Notes: generated by a model not told the origin, from the sequence alone. DNA of 64,000 bases from Aliishimia sp965656085 (GCA_965656085.1 CBFHJA010000005.1:62001-126000), one strand, 5' to 3'. Shown: positions 44,189 through 54,411, counted from the stretch's first letter. A program made the numbers and translations.

Positions 44189-44643
44189 GCCTGACCGCGC
44201 TGAAATATCTCAACCTGTCGCTGCTGATCCTCTATCCGGTCGCGTGGTTCGCCCCGTTGATGCGCGCAGGCCTCCTGCCGCTGTTCGGACTGAGCGAGAT
44301 TTCCGTGATCACCGGGCTGCAAGCGCTCTGGGGCAGTGACGTGGTGCTTGCGCTGATCGTCACCACCTTTGCGCTCTTTGCACCCTACCTGAAGACCATC
44401 GGTCTTGCGCTGCTCCATTTCCGGCTGCTTTCGCCGCGCACCGAGCCTGCGCTGTCGCTTCTGGGACGGCTTGCGATGGCGGATATCTTCCTGATTGCGG
44501 TCTACGTCACGGTGTTCAAGGGTGTCGGCGTGGGCCGGATCGAGGTGGCGTGGGGGCTGTATCTGTTCACCGCGCTGATCCTCACCTCAATCCTCATCAG
44601 CTGGGCGACAGAGCGCAACCGCAAGATCAAGAAGGGCGCGTAA
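44185..44643 (+). CDS. Paraquat-inducible protein A (PqiA)-family membrane protein
   Basis: A 152-residue protein with four hydrophobic segments (LSLLILYPVAWFAP, VLALIVTTFALFA, MADIFLIAVYVTVF, GLYLFTALILTSILISW). Short single-unit PqiA proteins occur in Rhodobacteraceae. PqiA works with lipid-transport systems in other bacteria, which fits the MlaEF neighbours. Start overlaps mlaF (ATGA), so it is in one operon. Confidence 0.8.
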   Translation: MSLTALKYLNLSLLILYPVAWFAPLMRAGLLPLFGLSEISVITGLQALWGSDVVLALIVTTFALFAPYLKTIGLALLHFRLLSPRTEPALSLLGRLAMADIFLIAVYVTVFKGVGVGRIEVAWGLYLFTALILTSILISWATERNRKIKKGA

Positions 44644-44646
44644 GGC

Positions 44647-46011
<1,365 letters not shown>

Positions 46012-46059
46012 GGCCCATGGTCGCAATATGGATAAACGAAGACAGGGGCAGGTCGCGTT

Positions 46060-46611
46060 ATGGATGGTTTTACGGTTATCGACGGGGGCGTCGCGCTTAT
46101 CATCGTGGTTTCGGCTTTGCTGGCCTATGGTCGCGGCCTCGTGCGGGAGGCGATGGCCATCGCAGGCTGGGTTGTTGCGGCGATTTGCGCGTTCCTCTTT
46201 GCCCCGCGGGTCGAACCGCTGGTGCAGGAAATCCCCGTCATCGGCGAATTCATTGCCGATAGCTGCGAGCTGTCGATCATCGGCGCTTTCGCGATCGTGT
46301 TTACCGTCGCCCTTGTGATCGTGTCGCTGTTCACGCCGCTGTTTTCATCGCTGGTGCAACGCTCGGCGCTTGGGGGCGTGGATCAGGGGCTTGGCTTTCT
46401 GTTCGGCGTGGTGCGCGGCATCCTGCTCGTGGCGATTGCGTTTTTCGTCTACAACACGGTGATCACCGGACAGGAGGTCACCATCGTGGATGACAGCCGC
46501 TCGGCGGCGGTGTTCAACCAGTTCACGGCGCAGATCGAGGAGCAGAACCCCGAGGCGGCTCTGGGCTGGATCACACAGCAATATGAGACGCTCGTGGGCG
46601 CGTGCCAGTAG
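46060..46611 (+). CDS. cvpA: CvpA family membrane protein
   Basis: A 183-residue protein with four predicted helices (DGGVALIIVVSALLAYGRGLV first, then AGWVVAAICAFLFAP, IIGAFAIVFTVALVIVSLF and GVVRGILLVAIAFFVY). It matches CvpA, a colicin V production/purine-linked membrane protein next to purF in many proteobacteria. The GLGFLFGVVRG segment is typical. Here a Hint-domain gene is inserted before purF. Confidence 0.9.
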   Translation: MDGFTVIDGGVALIIVVSALLAYGRGLVREAMAIAGWVVAAICAFLFAPRVEPLVQEIPVIGEFIADSCELSIIGAFAIVFTVALVIVSLFTPLFSSLVQRSALGGVDQGLGFLFGVVRGILLVAIAFFVYNTVITGQEVTIVDDSRSAAVFNQFTAQIEEQNPEAALGWITQQYETLVGACQ

Positions 46612-46987
46612 CGCGTCCGACGGATGCACAGGGCACGGATCAAGGTTAGCGACTTGTGGAATTCAGGCCGGGCTCGGGACGGATGCGGAGCGGCAGGCCG
46701 GACGCGTTTCAAAGGCTAACAGACCAGAATCAAACAGGTTTCAGAAAATTTGAAGCAGCGACGCCTGCGCGTCGGTGAGCCGTTCTTGGTAAACCAAACC
46801 TGAAGCCCGTCGCCCCTGCGCGGCCAGTCCAATCCTTTCCGAAATACTAACGCGGGAGCGGCAACAGCGCCGCAAACACGCCCCGCAACGGTCGAAGTTT
46901 CGGCCAAGTCCGGGCGCTTCCTTGGCCTCAGAACCGCCACCTCGGCACCACAGATATGCCACAGATCACAGGACAGGAGACCCTCGC
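46612..46987. other. Intergenic stretch before the Hint gene
   Basis: 376 bp without a convincing gene. A small hairpin GACGC-CTGC-GCGTC lies at 46760-46773 near an A/T-rich segment (TTTCAGAAAATTTG, 46739-46752). The stretch before the Hint ribosome binding site (AGGAGA at 46973-46980) probably holds its promoter; no clear -35/-10 pair was identified. Confidence 0.5.
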
Positions 46988-47536
46988 ATGTTCACCCGTT
47001 ACACCACCGATTTCACTGACATCACCACCCCTGACGCCCTCAGCGGCGCCATGTTCTCGCTTTCCGAGGGCACGCTTGTGGAGAGCGAACGCGGCTGGCG
47101 CGCGGTCGAAGACCTGCGCCCCAGTGACCGGATCGCCAGCCTCGATGGCGGCTTCGTCCCGCTTGCCTGGGTGCGCCGGGCCGTGCAGCAATCCGCGTTC
47201 TTCGTTCCCGCCGGCGCGCTCGGCAACTGCTCGGACCTGTCCCTGCCCGCCGAGGCACGAATCGGTCTGACCGCGCCGGACAGCTTCACCACGGCCACGA
47301 CCGACGTGCTCTCGGTCCCGCTGCGTGCGCTGGCCGGGCTGCGCGGAATTCGCAAGCATGGTCTGTCCGGCCCCCGCGCCTACACGATCGGACTGACCTC
47401 CGAGGAGATGCTCTGGGTGCAAACCGGGCTGCTGGTCCACGCACGTCCCATGACCGAGCCCTATTTCCACGCTATCGGGCCCGCCGAAGCCCGTGCCCTG
47501 TTCGGCGCCCGCCTCTGCGCAGATGCCGCAGCCTGA
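46988..47536 (+). CDS. Hint-domain protein (Hedgehog/intein-type), unknown role
   Basis: A 182-residue protein. The N-terminal segment GAMFSLSEGTLVESERGWRA and VEDLRPSDRIASLDGG (about 18-55) match the Hint_2 pattern: a start strand, the xxxVExLxxGD-like turn and a loop. The catalytic Cys/Ser at the canonical position 1 is not obvious (Ser or Leu follows the MFS stretch), so protein splicing is doubtful. Such proteins are common in Rhodobacteraceae next to RTX genes, but here it sits alone between cvpA and purF. Start has AGGAGA upstream. Confidence 0.75.
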   Translation: MFTRYTTDFTDITTPDALSGAMFSLSEGTLVESERGWRAVEDLRPSDRIASLDGGFVPLAWVRRAVQQSAFFVPAGALGNCSDLSLPAEARIGLTAPDSFTTATTDVLSVPLRALAGLRGIRKHGLSGPRAYTIGLTSEEMLWVQTGLLVHARPMTEPYFHAIGPAEARALFGARLCADAAA

Positions 47537-47655
47537 GGCGAACCGGCCCTTGGCGCGCGTCAAAAGGTGGCGCGCGCGCAACGGGGCCGTGACAGCGTGT
47601 AACAGGAAGGTTAAAAGATGGGCCGTCAACACCCGGATTCGGAGCTGCCCTCCCC

Positions 47656-49146
47656 GTGACTGATCTTCCGACCGATCTCAAGCAGATGCCCCCCGCACAC
47701 CCTTTCGATGACGACAAACTCCGCGAAGAATGCGGCGTTTTCGGCGTTTTGGGGGCACAGGACGCCGCCAGCTTCGTGGCGCTGGGTCTGCACGCGCTGC
47801 AACACCGGGGACAGGAGGCGGGCGGAATCGTCACCCATCACCCCGATCACGGCTTCAACTCCGCCCGCCGCTTTGGCTATGTGCGCGACAATTTCACCTC
47901 GCCGGACGTGATGGACACCCTGCCCGGCCCGCTCGCGATCGGTCATGTGCGCTACTCGACCGCCGGCTCCAAGGGCGCCACGGCGATCCGGGACGTGCAG
48001 CCCTTCTTTGGCGAGTTCGCCATGGGCGGCGCGGCGATTGCCCACAATGGCAACATCACCAATGCCGACGCGCTGCGCCGCGAGTTGATCGAACGGGGCT
48101 CGATCTTCCAAAGCTCCTCGGACAGCGAATGCATCATCCATTTGATGGCCCGCTCGCTGCAACGCACCATCCCCGAGCGCATGGAAGACGCGCTGCGCCG
48201 GGTCGAGGGCGCCTTCTCCATCGTCGCGATGACCCGCACCAAACTGATCGGCGTGCGCGATCCCTTGGGCGTGCGCCCGCTGGTTCTCGGCAAGATCGGG
48301 GACACAGGTTATGCTTTAAGTTCAGAGACTTGCGCACTCGACATCATCGGCGCGGAGTTCGTGCGCGAGATCGAGCCGGGCGAGATGGTGGTGATCAACG
48401 AGGACGGCATCGAGAGCCGCCGCCCGTTCCGGGACGCCAAATCGCGGTCCTGCATCTTCGAGTATGTCTATTTCTCCCGTCCTGACTCGGTTCTTGGCGG
48501 CCAATCGGTCTATGAGAGCCGCCGCCGGATCGGCGTGGAGCTCGCCCGCGAGGCCCCCGTCGAGGCAGATCTTGTGTGTCCGGTGCCGGATGGCGGCACG
48601 CCTGCTGCGATTGGGTATTCTCAGGAGAGCGGGATCGAATACGCGATGGGGATCAGCCGCAACCAATATGTGGGCCGGACCTTCATTGAGCCCACCGAGC
48701 AGATCCGCAACATGGGCGTGCGGCTCAAGCTCAACATCAACCGCGCGCTGATCAAGGGCAAGCGGGTGATCCTCGTGGATGACAGCGTGGTGCGCGGCAC
48801 AACCACCATGAAAATCAAGGACATGCTACTTGATGCGGGCGCCAAGGAGGTGCATTTCCGCATCGCCTCCCCGCCCACTGCCTGGCCCTGTTTTTATGGC
48901 GTGGACACGCCGCAGCGCGACAAGCTGCTAGCCGCGACGATGTCCGAGGAAGAGATGCGGGTGCATCTGGCGGTGGACAGCATCAAGTTCATCTCGCTCG
49001 ACGGGCTCTACCGCGCGGTGGGCGAGCCGGGGGGCCGGGATGGCGGCTGCCCGCAATATTGCGACGCGTGTTTCTCCGGCGAATACCCGGTCGCGCCCTC
49101 GGACATGATCGAGAAGGGCTTCCAGCTCAAGACAGCGGCGGAGTAG
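47656..49146 (+). CDS. purF: Amidophosphoribosyltransferase
   Basis: A 496-residue enzyme that begins purine synthesis, transferring the glutamine amide to PRPP. Catalytic Cys26 is in REECGVFGV, exposed after propeptide removal (25 residues, long). The PRPP loop VILVDDSVVRGTTTMK is intact. Cysteines in SRSCIFEYV, PCFYGVDTP and YCDACFSGEYP suggest the iron-sulfur form (B. subtilis type). The start is GTG (47656) with weak Shine-Dalgarno. It follows the Hint gene by 119 bp. Confidence 0.96.
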   Translation: MTDLPTDLKQMPPAHPFDDDKLREECGVFGVLGAQDAASFVALGLHALQHRGQEAGGIVTHHPDHGFNSARRFGYVRDNFTSPDVMDTLPGPLAIGHVRYSTAGSKGATAIRDVQPFFGEFAMGGAAIAHNGNITNADALRRELIERGSIFQSSSDSECIIHLMARSLQRTIPERMEDALRRVEGAFSIVAMTRTKLIGVRDPLGVRPLVLGKIGDTGYALSSETCALDIIGAEFVREIEPGEMVVINEDGIESRRPFRDAKSRSCIFEYVYFSRPDSVLGGQSVYESRRRIGVELAREAPVEADLVCPVPDGGTPAAIGYSQESGIEYAMGISRNQYVGRTFIEPTEQIRNMGVRLKLNINRALIKGKRVILVDDSVVRGTTTMKIKDMLLDAGAKEVHFRIASPPTAWPCFYGVDTPQRDKLLAATMSEEEMRVHLAVDSIKFISLDGLYRAVGEPGGRDGGCPQYCDACFSGEYPVAPSDMIEKGFQLKTAAE

Positions 49147-49556
49147 CCTGCGCCGCGAAGAAGTTAACGCAGCGCGCGTTGCGCGATGGCGCAACATCGC
49201 GAGAATTCCCACAGCCTCCCAAAACGCGGGTTAACGCCATATTTTATTGGTACATACCGCGTATGGCTGGGCGTATGGCTCCGCGTATGGCACCTGTACA
49301 TACGCACGGTGCGTTAAGACGGTGGTTAACGGGGCCTACGGTGGGGGTGCGTTAACCTTTGTGGGAGGCGCTTGGTGGGCAGTATTGCCCACCCTACCAG
49401 TCCGCCACTGCGTTCACCGACCAACTAAGGCTCTGCGGGACCTTTGAGACATTGGAACTTGGAAATCCAATGTCTCCTTCTCTGCCGGGGCGGCGCAAAG
49501 TGACTTTAAGTCGTCCTTTGTGTAACCTACGACAAAAGTTGGAACAGGAAGCTGAT
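49147..49556. other. Intergenic stretch after purF
   Basis: 410 bp with no supported gene. It holds repeat copy B (49227-49293, listed separately), then GC/GTTAAC-rich sequence with a further GGTTAAC near 49323, and the start region of the SDR gene. Base composition falls toward the SDR gene. Confidence 0.6.
49227..49293. repeat. Three 12-bp tandem repeats with GTTAAC motif, copy B (after purF)
   Basis: CGGGTTAACGCC (49227-49238), 19 bp, then three 12-bp units (49258-49269, 49270-49281, 49282-49293) with the core GCGTATGGC. This is the inverted counterpart of copy A (23243-23309), with the same motif, the same 19-bp spacing and the same number of units. Sequence between them differs, so the shared elements are conserved while the spacer varies. 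Confidence 0.75.
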
Positions 49557-50330
49557 ATGGACATCTCTGGAGCGGTAGCTTTTGTCACGGGTGGTAGCGG
49601 TGGACTTGGCTCCCGCATCTGTACCCTCCTTGCCAACGAAGGTGTACGTGTCGCGATAGGCTATTATCAAGGCAAAGACAGGGCCGAAGATGTGAGGGAG
49701 CGGATTGAGGCTGCTGGTGGAACGGCACTCACCATCCAAGTGAACCAAACTGTCCCCGTTTCAATCGAAAGTGCCATATCTAAAGTCGTCGCTGATCTGG
49801 GATCACTGGACATTGTCGTAAACAACGCAGCAATTGCTTCAGGCGGGCACTCGATTGAGCTCGGGGATCTCGATGCATTCACCCCGGAAATCTGGGACGA
49901 AATGATGACAGTGAATGTGAAGGGGCCCTATCTTGTCGCCCGTGCTGCCGCGGCTCACTTGCGTGCATCGAAGTGGGGCCGCGTGGTGAATATTGGTTCT
50001 ACGCTCGGCCATGGTGACTGGTATCAGGATCGAATATTTGCTCCCAGCAAGGCAGCAGTCATTCCACTCACCCGGTTCTTGGCCGCAGCTTTGGCGCCGG
50101 ATGTCACGGTAAACTGTGTTGCACCGGGGTTGATGGTAGAAACTGCGTTGGGAGGTGGCGGTCCCAAGCCCGATGGCGACAATGCAGTTTACGATATGTG
50201 GCAGGAAAGGGCCGCCTTGAAGAGCTTTACAGACATTGAAGATGTCGCTTCTCAAGTCGTTTATTTCTGCAAATCGCGCACAACCACAGGGCAGAGCATC
50301 GGAGTGGATGCAGGCGTGCACTTCCGCTAA
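49557..50330 (+). CDS. SDR-family oxidoreductase with Phe in place of the catalytic Tyr
   Basis: A 257-residue classical-type short-chain dehydrogenase fold: VTGGSGGLGSRIC (10-22) binds NAD(P), then VNNAAIA and NIGSTLG (Ser148). The YxxxK position reads F161-A-P-S-K165, so the catalytic Tyr is replaced by Phe. The DNA is visibly poorer in GC than its neighbours, suggesting recent acquisition. Start ATG has AGGAAG upstream. Activity may be reduced or altered. It lies between repeat copy B and an HNH gene. Confidence 0.85.
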   Translation: MDISGAVAFVTGGSGGLGSRICTLLANEGVRVAIGYYQGKDRAEDVRERIEAAGGTALTIQVNQTVPVSIESAISKVVADLGSLDIVVNNAAIASGGHSIELGDLDAFTPEIWDEMMTVNVKGPYLVARAAAAHLRASKWGRVVNIGSTLGHGDWYQDRIFAPSKAAVIPLTRFLAAALAPDVTVNCVAPGLMVETALGGGGPKPDGDNAVYDMWQERAALKSFTDIEDVASQVVYFCKSRTTTGQSIGVDAGVHFR

Positions 50331-50504
50331 TCTCGCAATCTGGGCATAGCATATCGCCGGATTGAGGTCGGCTCCGGGCATCAAATGGTCATTTACTGCT
50401 TTAGACCTTGCCATATGCTCTTGGTTCAACGCCTCAACTATTGGCGTTCGAGATAGCGCCTTGTTCCACCGACAGCCGCAAGCAGGCCCGCTCTGGTCCT
50501 CGGC

Positions 50505-51113
50505 CTACGCTTCCAGTTCGGCGTCCCAGTAGAGGAAGTCCATCCAGCTTTCGTGCAAGTAGTTGGGGGGGAATTTGCGGCCCATGTTGCGCAATTCCTC
50601 CGCGCCGGGCTGGCGGGGTGGTTTGCGTAAGCTGAGGCCGGTGCGGTGCAGCGGTTTGGCGCCTTTGCGCAGGTTGCAGGGCGAGCACGCCGCCACCACG
50701 TTCTGCCACGAGGTCACACCCCCGGAGGCGCGCGGGACCACGTGGTCGAAGGTCAGCTCGCCGCGCGAGCCGCAATACTGGCAGCGGAATTCGTCGCGCA
50801 GGAAGAGGTTGAAGCGGGTGAAGGCCACCTTTTTCTGGGGTTTGACATAGTCCTTCAGCACCACCACAGAGGGGATGCGGATCTCGGTCGAGGGTGAGCG
50901 GACGATCTCTTCATATTCAGCCACGATATCCACCCGCTCCAGCCACGCCGCCTTGACCGCCTCCTGCCATGGCCAAAGCGAGAGCGGGTAATAGCTCAGC
51001 GGTCTGTAATCTGCGTTCAGCACCAGTGCGGGATGCTGTTTGAGCGCGCCCGGATTGCGTGTGAAATCACTTCGAAACGTTCCGGTGGCCTGTTCGATAC
51101 TGCTCAGTGTCAT
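50505..51113 (-). CDS. HNH endonuclease family protein
   Basis: A 202-residue protein. The HNH core is seen with zinc-binding CxxC (RCQYCGSR, then ACSPCNLRKG) and the catalytic LTFDHVVPRASGG plus Asn in SWQNVVAAC. The N-terminal 110 residues are the conserved region of a chromosomal HNH subfamily found in alphaproteobacteria. No methyltransferase or restriction partner is adjacent, so a restriction role is unlikely to be inferred from context. Confidence 0.9.
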   Translation of the reverse strand: MTLSSIEQATGTFRSDFTRNPGALKQHPALVLNADYRPLSYYPLSLWPWQEAVKAAWLERVDIVAEYEEIVRSPSTEIRIPSVVVLKDYVKPQKKVAFTRFNLFLRDEFRCQYCGSRGELTFDHVVPRASGGVTSWQNVVAACSPCNLRKGAKPLHRTGLSLRKPPRQPGAEELRNMGRKFPPNYLHESWMDFLYWDAELEA

Positions 51114-51415
51114 TGCGACTCGTCCCGTGCCCTGTCTGCCCTAGATGGCCCGGGTTCCGGGAGCGCCAGTGATCTCCCGGATCAGGCCTTCGCGTCAACT
51201 ATATATCGCGGTGGAAAGCTGGCAACCCCTTGCGTAACCACTACATGTGACCAGTCTGTCGCATGGTCAGTTCACAGTTATGTGACAGTTATCCACAATC
51301 GCGCCTGCAGTGCCGGACCCCGCCACCGGGTCTGGAATACCCCACTCGACGCAGCGTCAGCTTTGCACCACTCTGGGAGCAACGCAGCAATCGATCAACG
51401 TGGATGGGACGGATC
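51114..51415. other. Intergenic stretch before the small 56-residue gene
   Basis: 302 bp. It contains a perfect DnaA box (TTATCCACA, 51289-51297) and an A/T-rich ACTATATATCG at about 51198 that could be a promoter element for the HNH gene. No RNA gene was recognised. Confidence 0.5.
51289..51297 (+). promoter_or_regulatory. Isolated perfect DnaA box
   Basis: TTATCCACA in the intergenic stretch between the HNH gene and the small 56-residue frame. Single boxes occur at many loci by chance in a genome, so its role is uncertain. Confidence 0.3.
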
Positions 51416-51586
51416 ATGGCACGGTTTGGAACGCAGACGATCCTCGCAACGCTCAGGAAATCTTTCGCAGCCTCGGTCGGGGTGATCTTCACGACAGCCT
51501 GGTGGCGCAATCTGGGCTACCGCGAAATCGACGGGCCCACGCGGCCCGCCCCGCACGGCAAGACCGATTACGGCTCGATGAGCTAA
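51416..51586 (+). CDS. Possible small protein, 56 residues
   Basis: A frame starting ATG (MARFGTQTILATLRK) with GGGACGG upstream. It has a weak hydrophobic segment (FAASVGVIFTTAWW) and a polar tail. An upstream Met four codons earlier is an alternative. I do not recognise a family. It faces the carboxylesterase gene's 3' end (convergent). Coding status is uncertain. Confidence 0.4.
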   Translation: MARFGTQTILATLRKSFAASVGVIFTTAWWRNLGYREIDGPTRPAPHGKTDYGSMS

Positions 51587-51595
51587 CCGCCGCGC

Positions 51596-52261
51596 TCAGA
51601 GGCTCAGCTTGTCGCGCATGAAGGCCAGCGCCACCGACAGCCCGTCCGGGGCGATGCCATGGGCGGTGCCCTTCATGATGTGGGCGTAGACCTCTTTCCA
51701 GCCCGCCTCCTGCAAGGCCTCCGCCGCCGCCGGGAGCGACTGGGGCGGGACCACGTCATCGGCATCGCCATGCAACAGCAAGACCGGCGGGCGCACCTTG
51801 ACTTCATCGGCGAGCAGTTCGGGGCGCAAGAGGCGGCCCGAGAAGGCCACGATCCCGGCCACCGCATCGTCGCGGCGCGGGGCCACGTGCAGCGACATCA
51901 TCGTGCCTTGCGAGAAGCCGAAGAGCACGACCTGTTCGGGCAAGACATCCTCATCGACCATCAGCGCGTCGAGAAACGCGCCCAGATCGCGCGCCGCCTC
52001 ATCCATGCCGCGCTCGCTCTCTTCTTCGGAGGAGCCGTCGATCCATGGGATCGGGAACCACTGGTAGCCGCCCGGATAGCCGGGGATCTGCTCGGGTGCG
52101 TCGGGGGCGACGAAAAGCGTGTCGGGCAGATGCTCGCCCAGCGGGTCCGCGAGGCCCAGAAGGTCGGCGCCGTTCGCGCCATAGCCGTGCAGGAACACCA
52201 CCACCGAGCGGGTGGTGCCCGACACCGGGGCTTTGCGCTGAGCAGTGAGTACGCGAGTCAT
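51596..52261 (-). CDS. Phospholipase/carboxylesterase family alpha/beta hydrolase
   Basis: A 221-residue esterase. The oxyanion-hole HGYGANGADLLGL is followed by the nucleophile GFSQGT, acid HGDADDVVPP and catalytic His in GTAHGI. Such enzymes hydrolyse short acyl esters or lysophospholipids. The start (ATG at 52259-52261) overlaps the stop of the glycosylase gene by 4 bp, so they are co-translated. An upstream frame extension is not coding. Confidence 0.92.
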   Translation of the reverse strand: MTRVLTAQRKAPVSGTTRSVVVFLHGYGANGADLLGLADPLGEHLPDTLFVAPDAPEQIPGYPGGYQWFPIPWIDGSSEEESERGMDEAARDLGAFLDALMVDEDVLPEQVVLFGFSQGTMMSLHVAPRRDDAVAGIVAFSGRLLRPELLADEVKVRPPVLLLHGDADDVVPPQSLPAAAEALQEAGWKEVYAHIMKGTAHGIAPDGLSVALAFMRDKLSL

Positions 52262-52881
52262 GTGGCAATCCCTTCCCGACCTTTGACGACCCGGTAGTAG
52301 GCAAAGAGAGCGCGGGCCGCAACCGCACGCCATGGCGACCACGCCTCCGAGAGCCGGCGCAGGTCGCGTTCGCGGGGGCGGTCCGGCAGATCGAAGAGAG
52401 CCGCCGCCGCGACCTGCAAGGCGAGATCGCCCGGCGCGAAGACATCCGCCCGGCCCAGCGAGAACATCGCGTAGATCTCGGCAGTCCAGACGCCGATGCC
52501 CTTCACTTGGGTCAGGGTGGCAATGACCTCGGTGTCAGGCACGGCGCGCAGGGCGGCATAGTCGATCCGGGCCTCGGCCAGCGCCCCGGCATAGGCGATT
52601 TTCTGGCGGCTCAGCCCGGCGGCGCGCAGCCCCGCCTCGCCCGCCGCCAGCACCGCAGATTCCGTGACAAGCCCGGCTTGCTCCATCCGCCCCCAGATCG
52701 CCGCCGCGGAGGCCGTGGAGACCTGCTGGCTGACGATCGCGCTCAAAAGCTGGGCGAATCCATCGGGGCGGCGGCGCAGCGGCAGCGGGTCCGGAACAAG
52801 ACCCCAACGGGGGTCCTGCGTGCGCAGCCAATCGAAACCTTCCGCAACGTCACATTCAGATTTTATGATACGACCCACCAT
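52258..52881 (-). CDS. DNA-3-methyladenine glycosylase 2 family protein (HhH-GPD)
   Basis: A 207-residue base-excision repair enzyme that removes alkylated bases. The helix-hairpin-helix is TQVKGIGVWTAEIYAM (about 124-139) and the catalytic Asp lies in FAPGDLALQ (about 149-157). The short N-terminus suggests an AlkA/Mag-like type without the large AlkA N-domain. It overlaps the esterase, an uncommon pairing whose meaning is unclear. It diverges from the MFS transporter gene. Confidence 0.9.
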   Translation of the reverse strand: MVGRIIKSECDVAEGFDWLRTQDPRWGLVPDPLPLRRRPDGFAQLLSAIVSQQVSTASAAAIWGRMEQAGLVTESAVLAAGEAGLRAAGLSRQKIAYAGALAEARIDYAALRAVPDTEVIATLTQVKGIGVWTAEIYAMFSLGRADVFAPGDLALQVAAAALFDLPDRPRERDLRRLSEAWSPWRAVAARALFAYYRVVKGREGIAT

Positions 52882-52929
52882 GCGGAGCACCCTAGCGCCT
52901 TGCGGGGGCCACGCAACAGGACTAGGGAA

Positions 52930-54162
52930 ATGCTCATGACAGACTTGATTGATGACGGGCGCGCCAAGCGCAATGTGGCGGTGCTTGTGGCAGCGCAGGC
53001 GTTCCTTGGCAGCCAAATCACCATGATGTTCGTGATCGCCGGGCTTGCCGGGCAACAATTGACACCCTTCGCCTGCCTTGCCACGCTGCCGATCTCGCTG
53101 ATCGTGTTCGGCTCGATGACCACCGCACCGTGGCTCTCGACGTTGATGCAGCGGCAAGGCCGCCGGGTCGGGTTCTGGGTCGGCGCTCTGGGGGGGCTGG
53201 TGGGCGCGGCGGTGAGCGCCTATGCGCTGACGCTGGAGAATTTCTGGCTGTTCCTGTTCGGCAGCTACCTCACCGGCATCTACATGTCCTCACAGGGCTT
53301 TTTCCGCTTTGCCGCCGCCGACAGCGCCTCCGAGGCGTTCCGGCCCAAGGCAATTTCCTATGTGATGGCGGGCGGGCTGATCTCGGCCTTCATCGGCCCG
53401 CAAATCGTCGGTTACATGACCACCGACAACCCCGATGCGACCGTGATGCGCTATTTCCCGATCTACATCGCGGCGATGGGCTTGAACCTGTTTGGCATGG
53501 CGCTGTTCTTCTTCCTCGACGCGCCCAAACCGCCCCGCGCGGTGGACACAGGCGCGCCGATCCGCACGCGGATGGAGCTCTTGACCAGCCCGCGCATCCT
53601 TGTTGCGGTGATCTGCGCTGCAGTCTCCTACGCGCTGATGAACCTCGTGATGACCGCCACCCCGCTGGCGGTGGTGGGGTGCGGCTTTGCCGAGCCGGAT
53701 GCGGCGAATGTCGTGACCGCGCATGTCTTTGCGATGTTCGCGCCTTCCTTCTTCACCGGCCATCTGATCGCCCGCTTCGGTGTCGAGCGGATCACCGGGC
53801 TGGGCTTGCTGATCCTCGCGGCTGCGGGGGGCGTGGCGATGACCGGTGTGGAGCTGGAACAGTTCTTCATCGCGCTGATCCTGCTCGGTCTGGGATGGAA
53901 TTTCGGCTTCATCGGCGCGACGACGATGCTCACCACGGCCCATAGCGTGGAAGAGCGCGGGCGGATGCAGGGGCTGAACGATCTGATCGTGTTCGGCTCG
54001 GTGACCTTCGCCTCGCTCGCCTCGGGGGGGCTCTTCAACTGCGCGGGCAGCGCGCCGGAACAGGGCTGGATCGCGGTGAACCTTGCGATGGTGCCGTTCC
54101 TGACGCTCGCGGGCGGCGCGCTGATCTGGCTGGTGCTGCGGCCCGAGGCGGCGCGCGCTTAA
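52930..54162 (+). CDS. MFS transporter
   Basis: A 410-residue protein with about twelve hydrophobic segments, matching the major facilitator fold. There is a basic cytoplasmic loop after segment two (LMQRQGRRVGFW). Substrate not predictable. Two ATGs six bases apart (52930, 52936) each have a nearby AGG; I report the first. The start is 48 bp from the divergent glycosylase start. Confidence 0.85.
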   Translation: MLMTDLIDDGRAKRNVAVLVAAQAFLGSQITMMFVIAGLAGQQLTPFACLATLPISLIVFGSMTTAPWLSTLMQRQGRRVGFWVGALGGLVGAAVSAYALTLENFWLFLFGSYLTGIYMSSQGFFRFAAADSASEAFRPKAISYVMAGGLISAFIGPQIVGYMTTDNPDATVMRYFPIYIAAMGLNLFGMALFFFLDAPKPPRAVDTGAPIRTRMELLTSPRILVAVICAAVSYALMNLVMTATPLAVVGCGFAEPDAANVVTAHVFAMFAPSFFTGHLIARFGVERITGLGLLILAAAGGVAMTGVELEQFFIALILLGLGWNFGFIGATTMLTTAHSVEERGRMQGLNDLIVFGSVTFASLASGGLFNCAGSAPEQGWIAVNLAMVPFLTLAGGALIWLVLRPEAARA

Positions 54163-54192
54163 CCTTCTGTTGCACAAGGGGTTGCTTCGCAA

Positions 54193-54249
54193 GCGAGAGA
54201 CGCTGTCTCTCGCGCTCTCTGGGATATTTTTAGCCAAAGGAAGAACAGG
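54193..54249 (+). repeat. 3'-end hairpin repeat, copy 2
   Basis: A 9-bp perfect hairpin (GCGAGAGAC, loop GCT, complement; 54193-54213) then the core at 54221-54249 (GGGATATTTTTAG... ACAGG). It lies directly after the MFS stop. Confidence 0.7.
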
Positions 54250-54411
54250 AATGGGCTTGCCCGTCTGTTCTTGGAAGCTGTCCACATCTTTACGCTTTGG
54301 CAAGTATCCTGTGCCTATAAACATGGTGCGGTACAGGCGGGGACGCCGATGACCGTGCCGGAGGAAGACGATTGTCTTCTTTGGCGGAGTGGCTTCGGTC
54401 GCTCCGCCGTT

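Noticed and set aside
52507..52929. Upstream extension of the MFS transporter frame
   Set aside because: It would be antisense to the glycosylase gene, whose HhH-GPD motif is clear on the minus strand.
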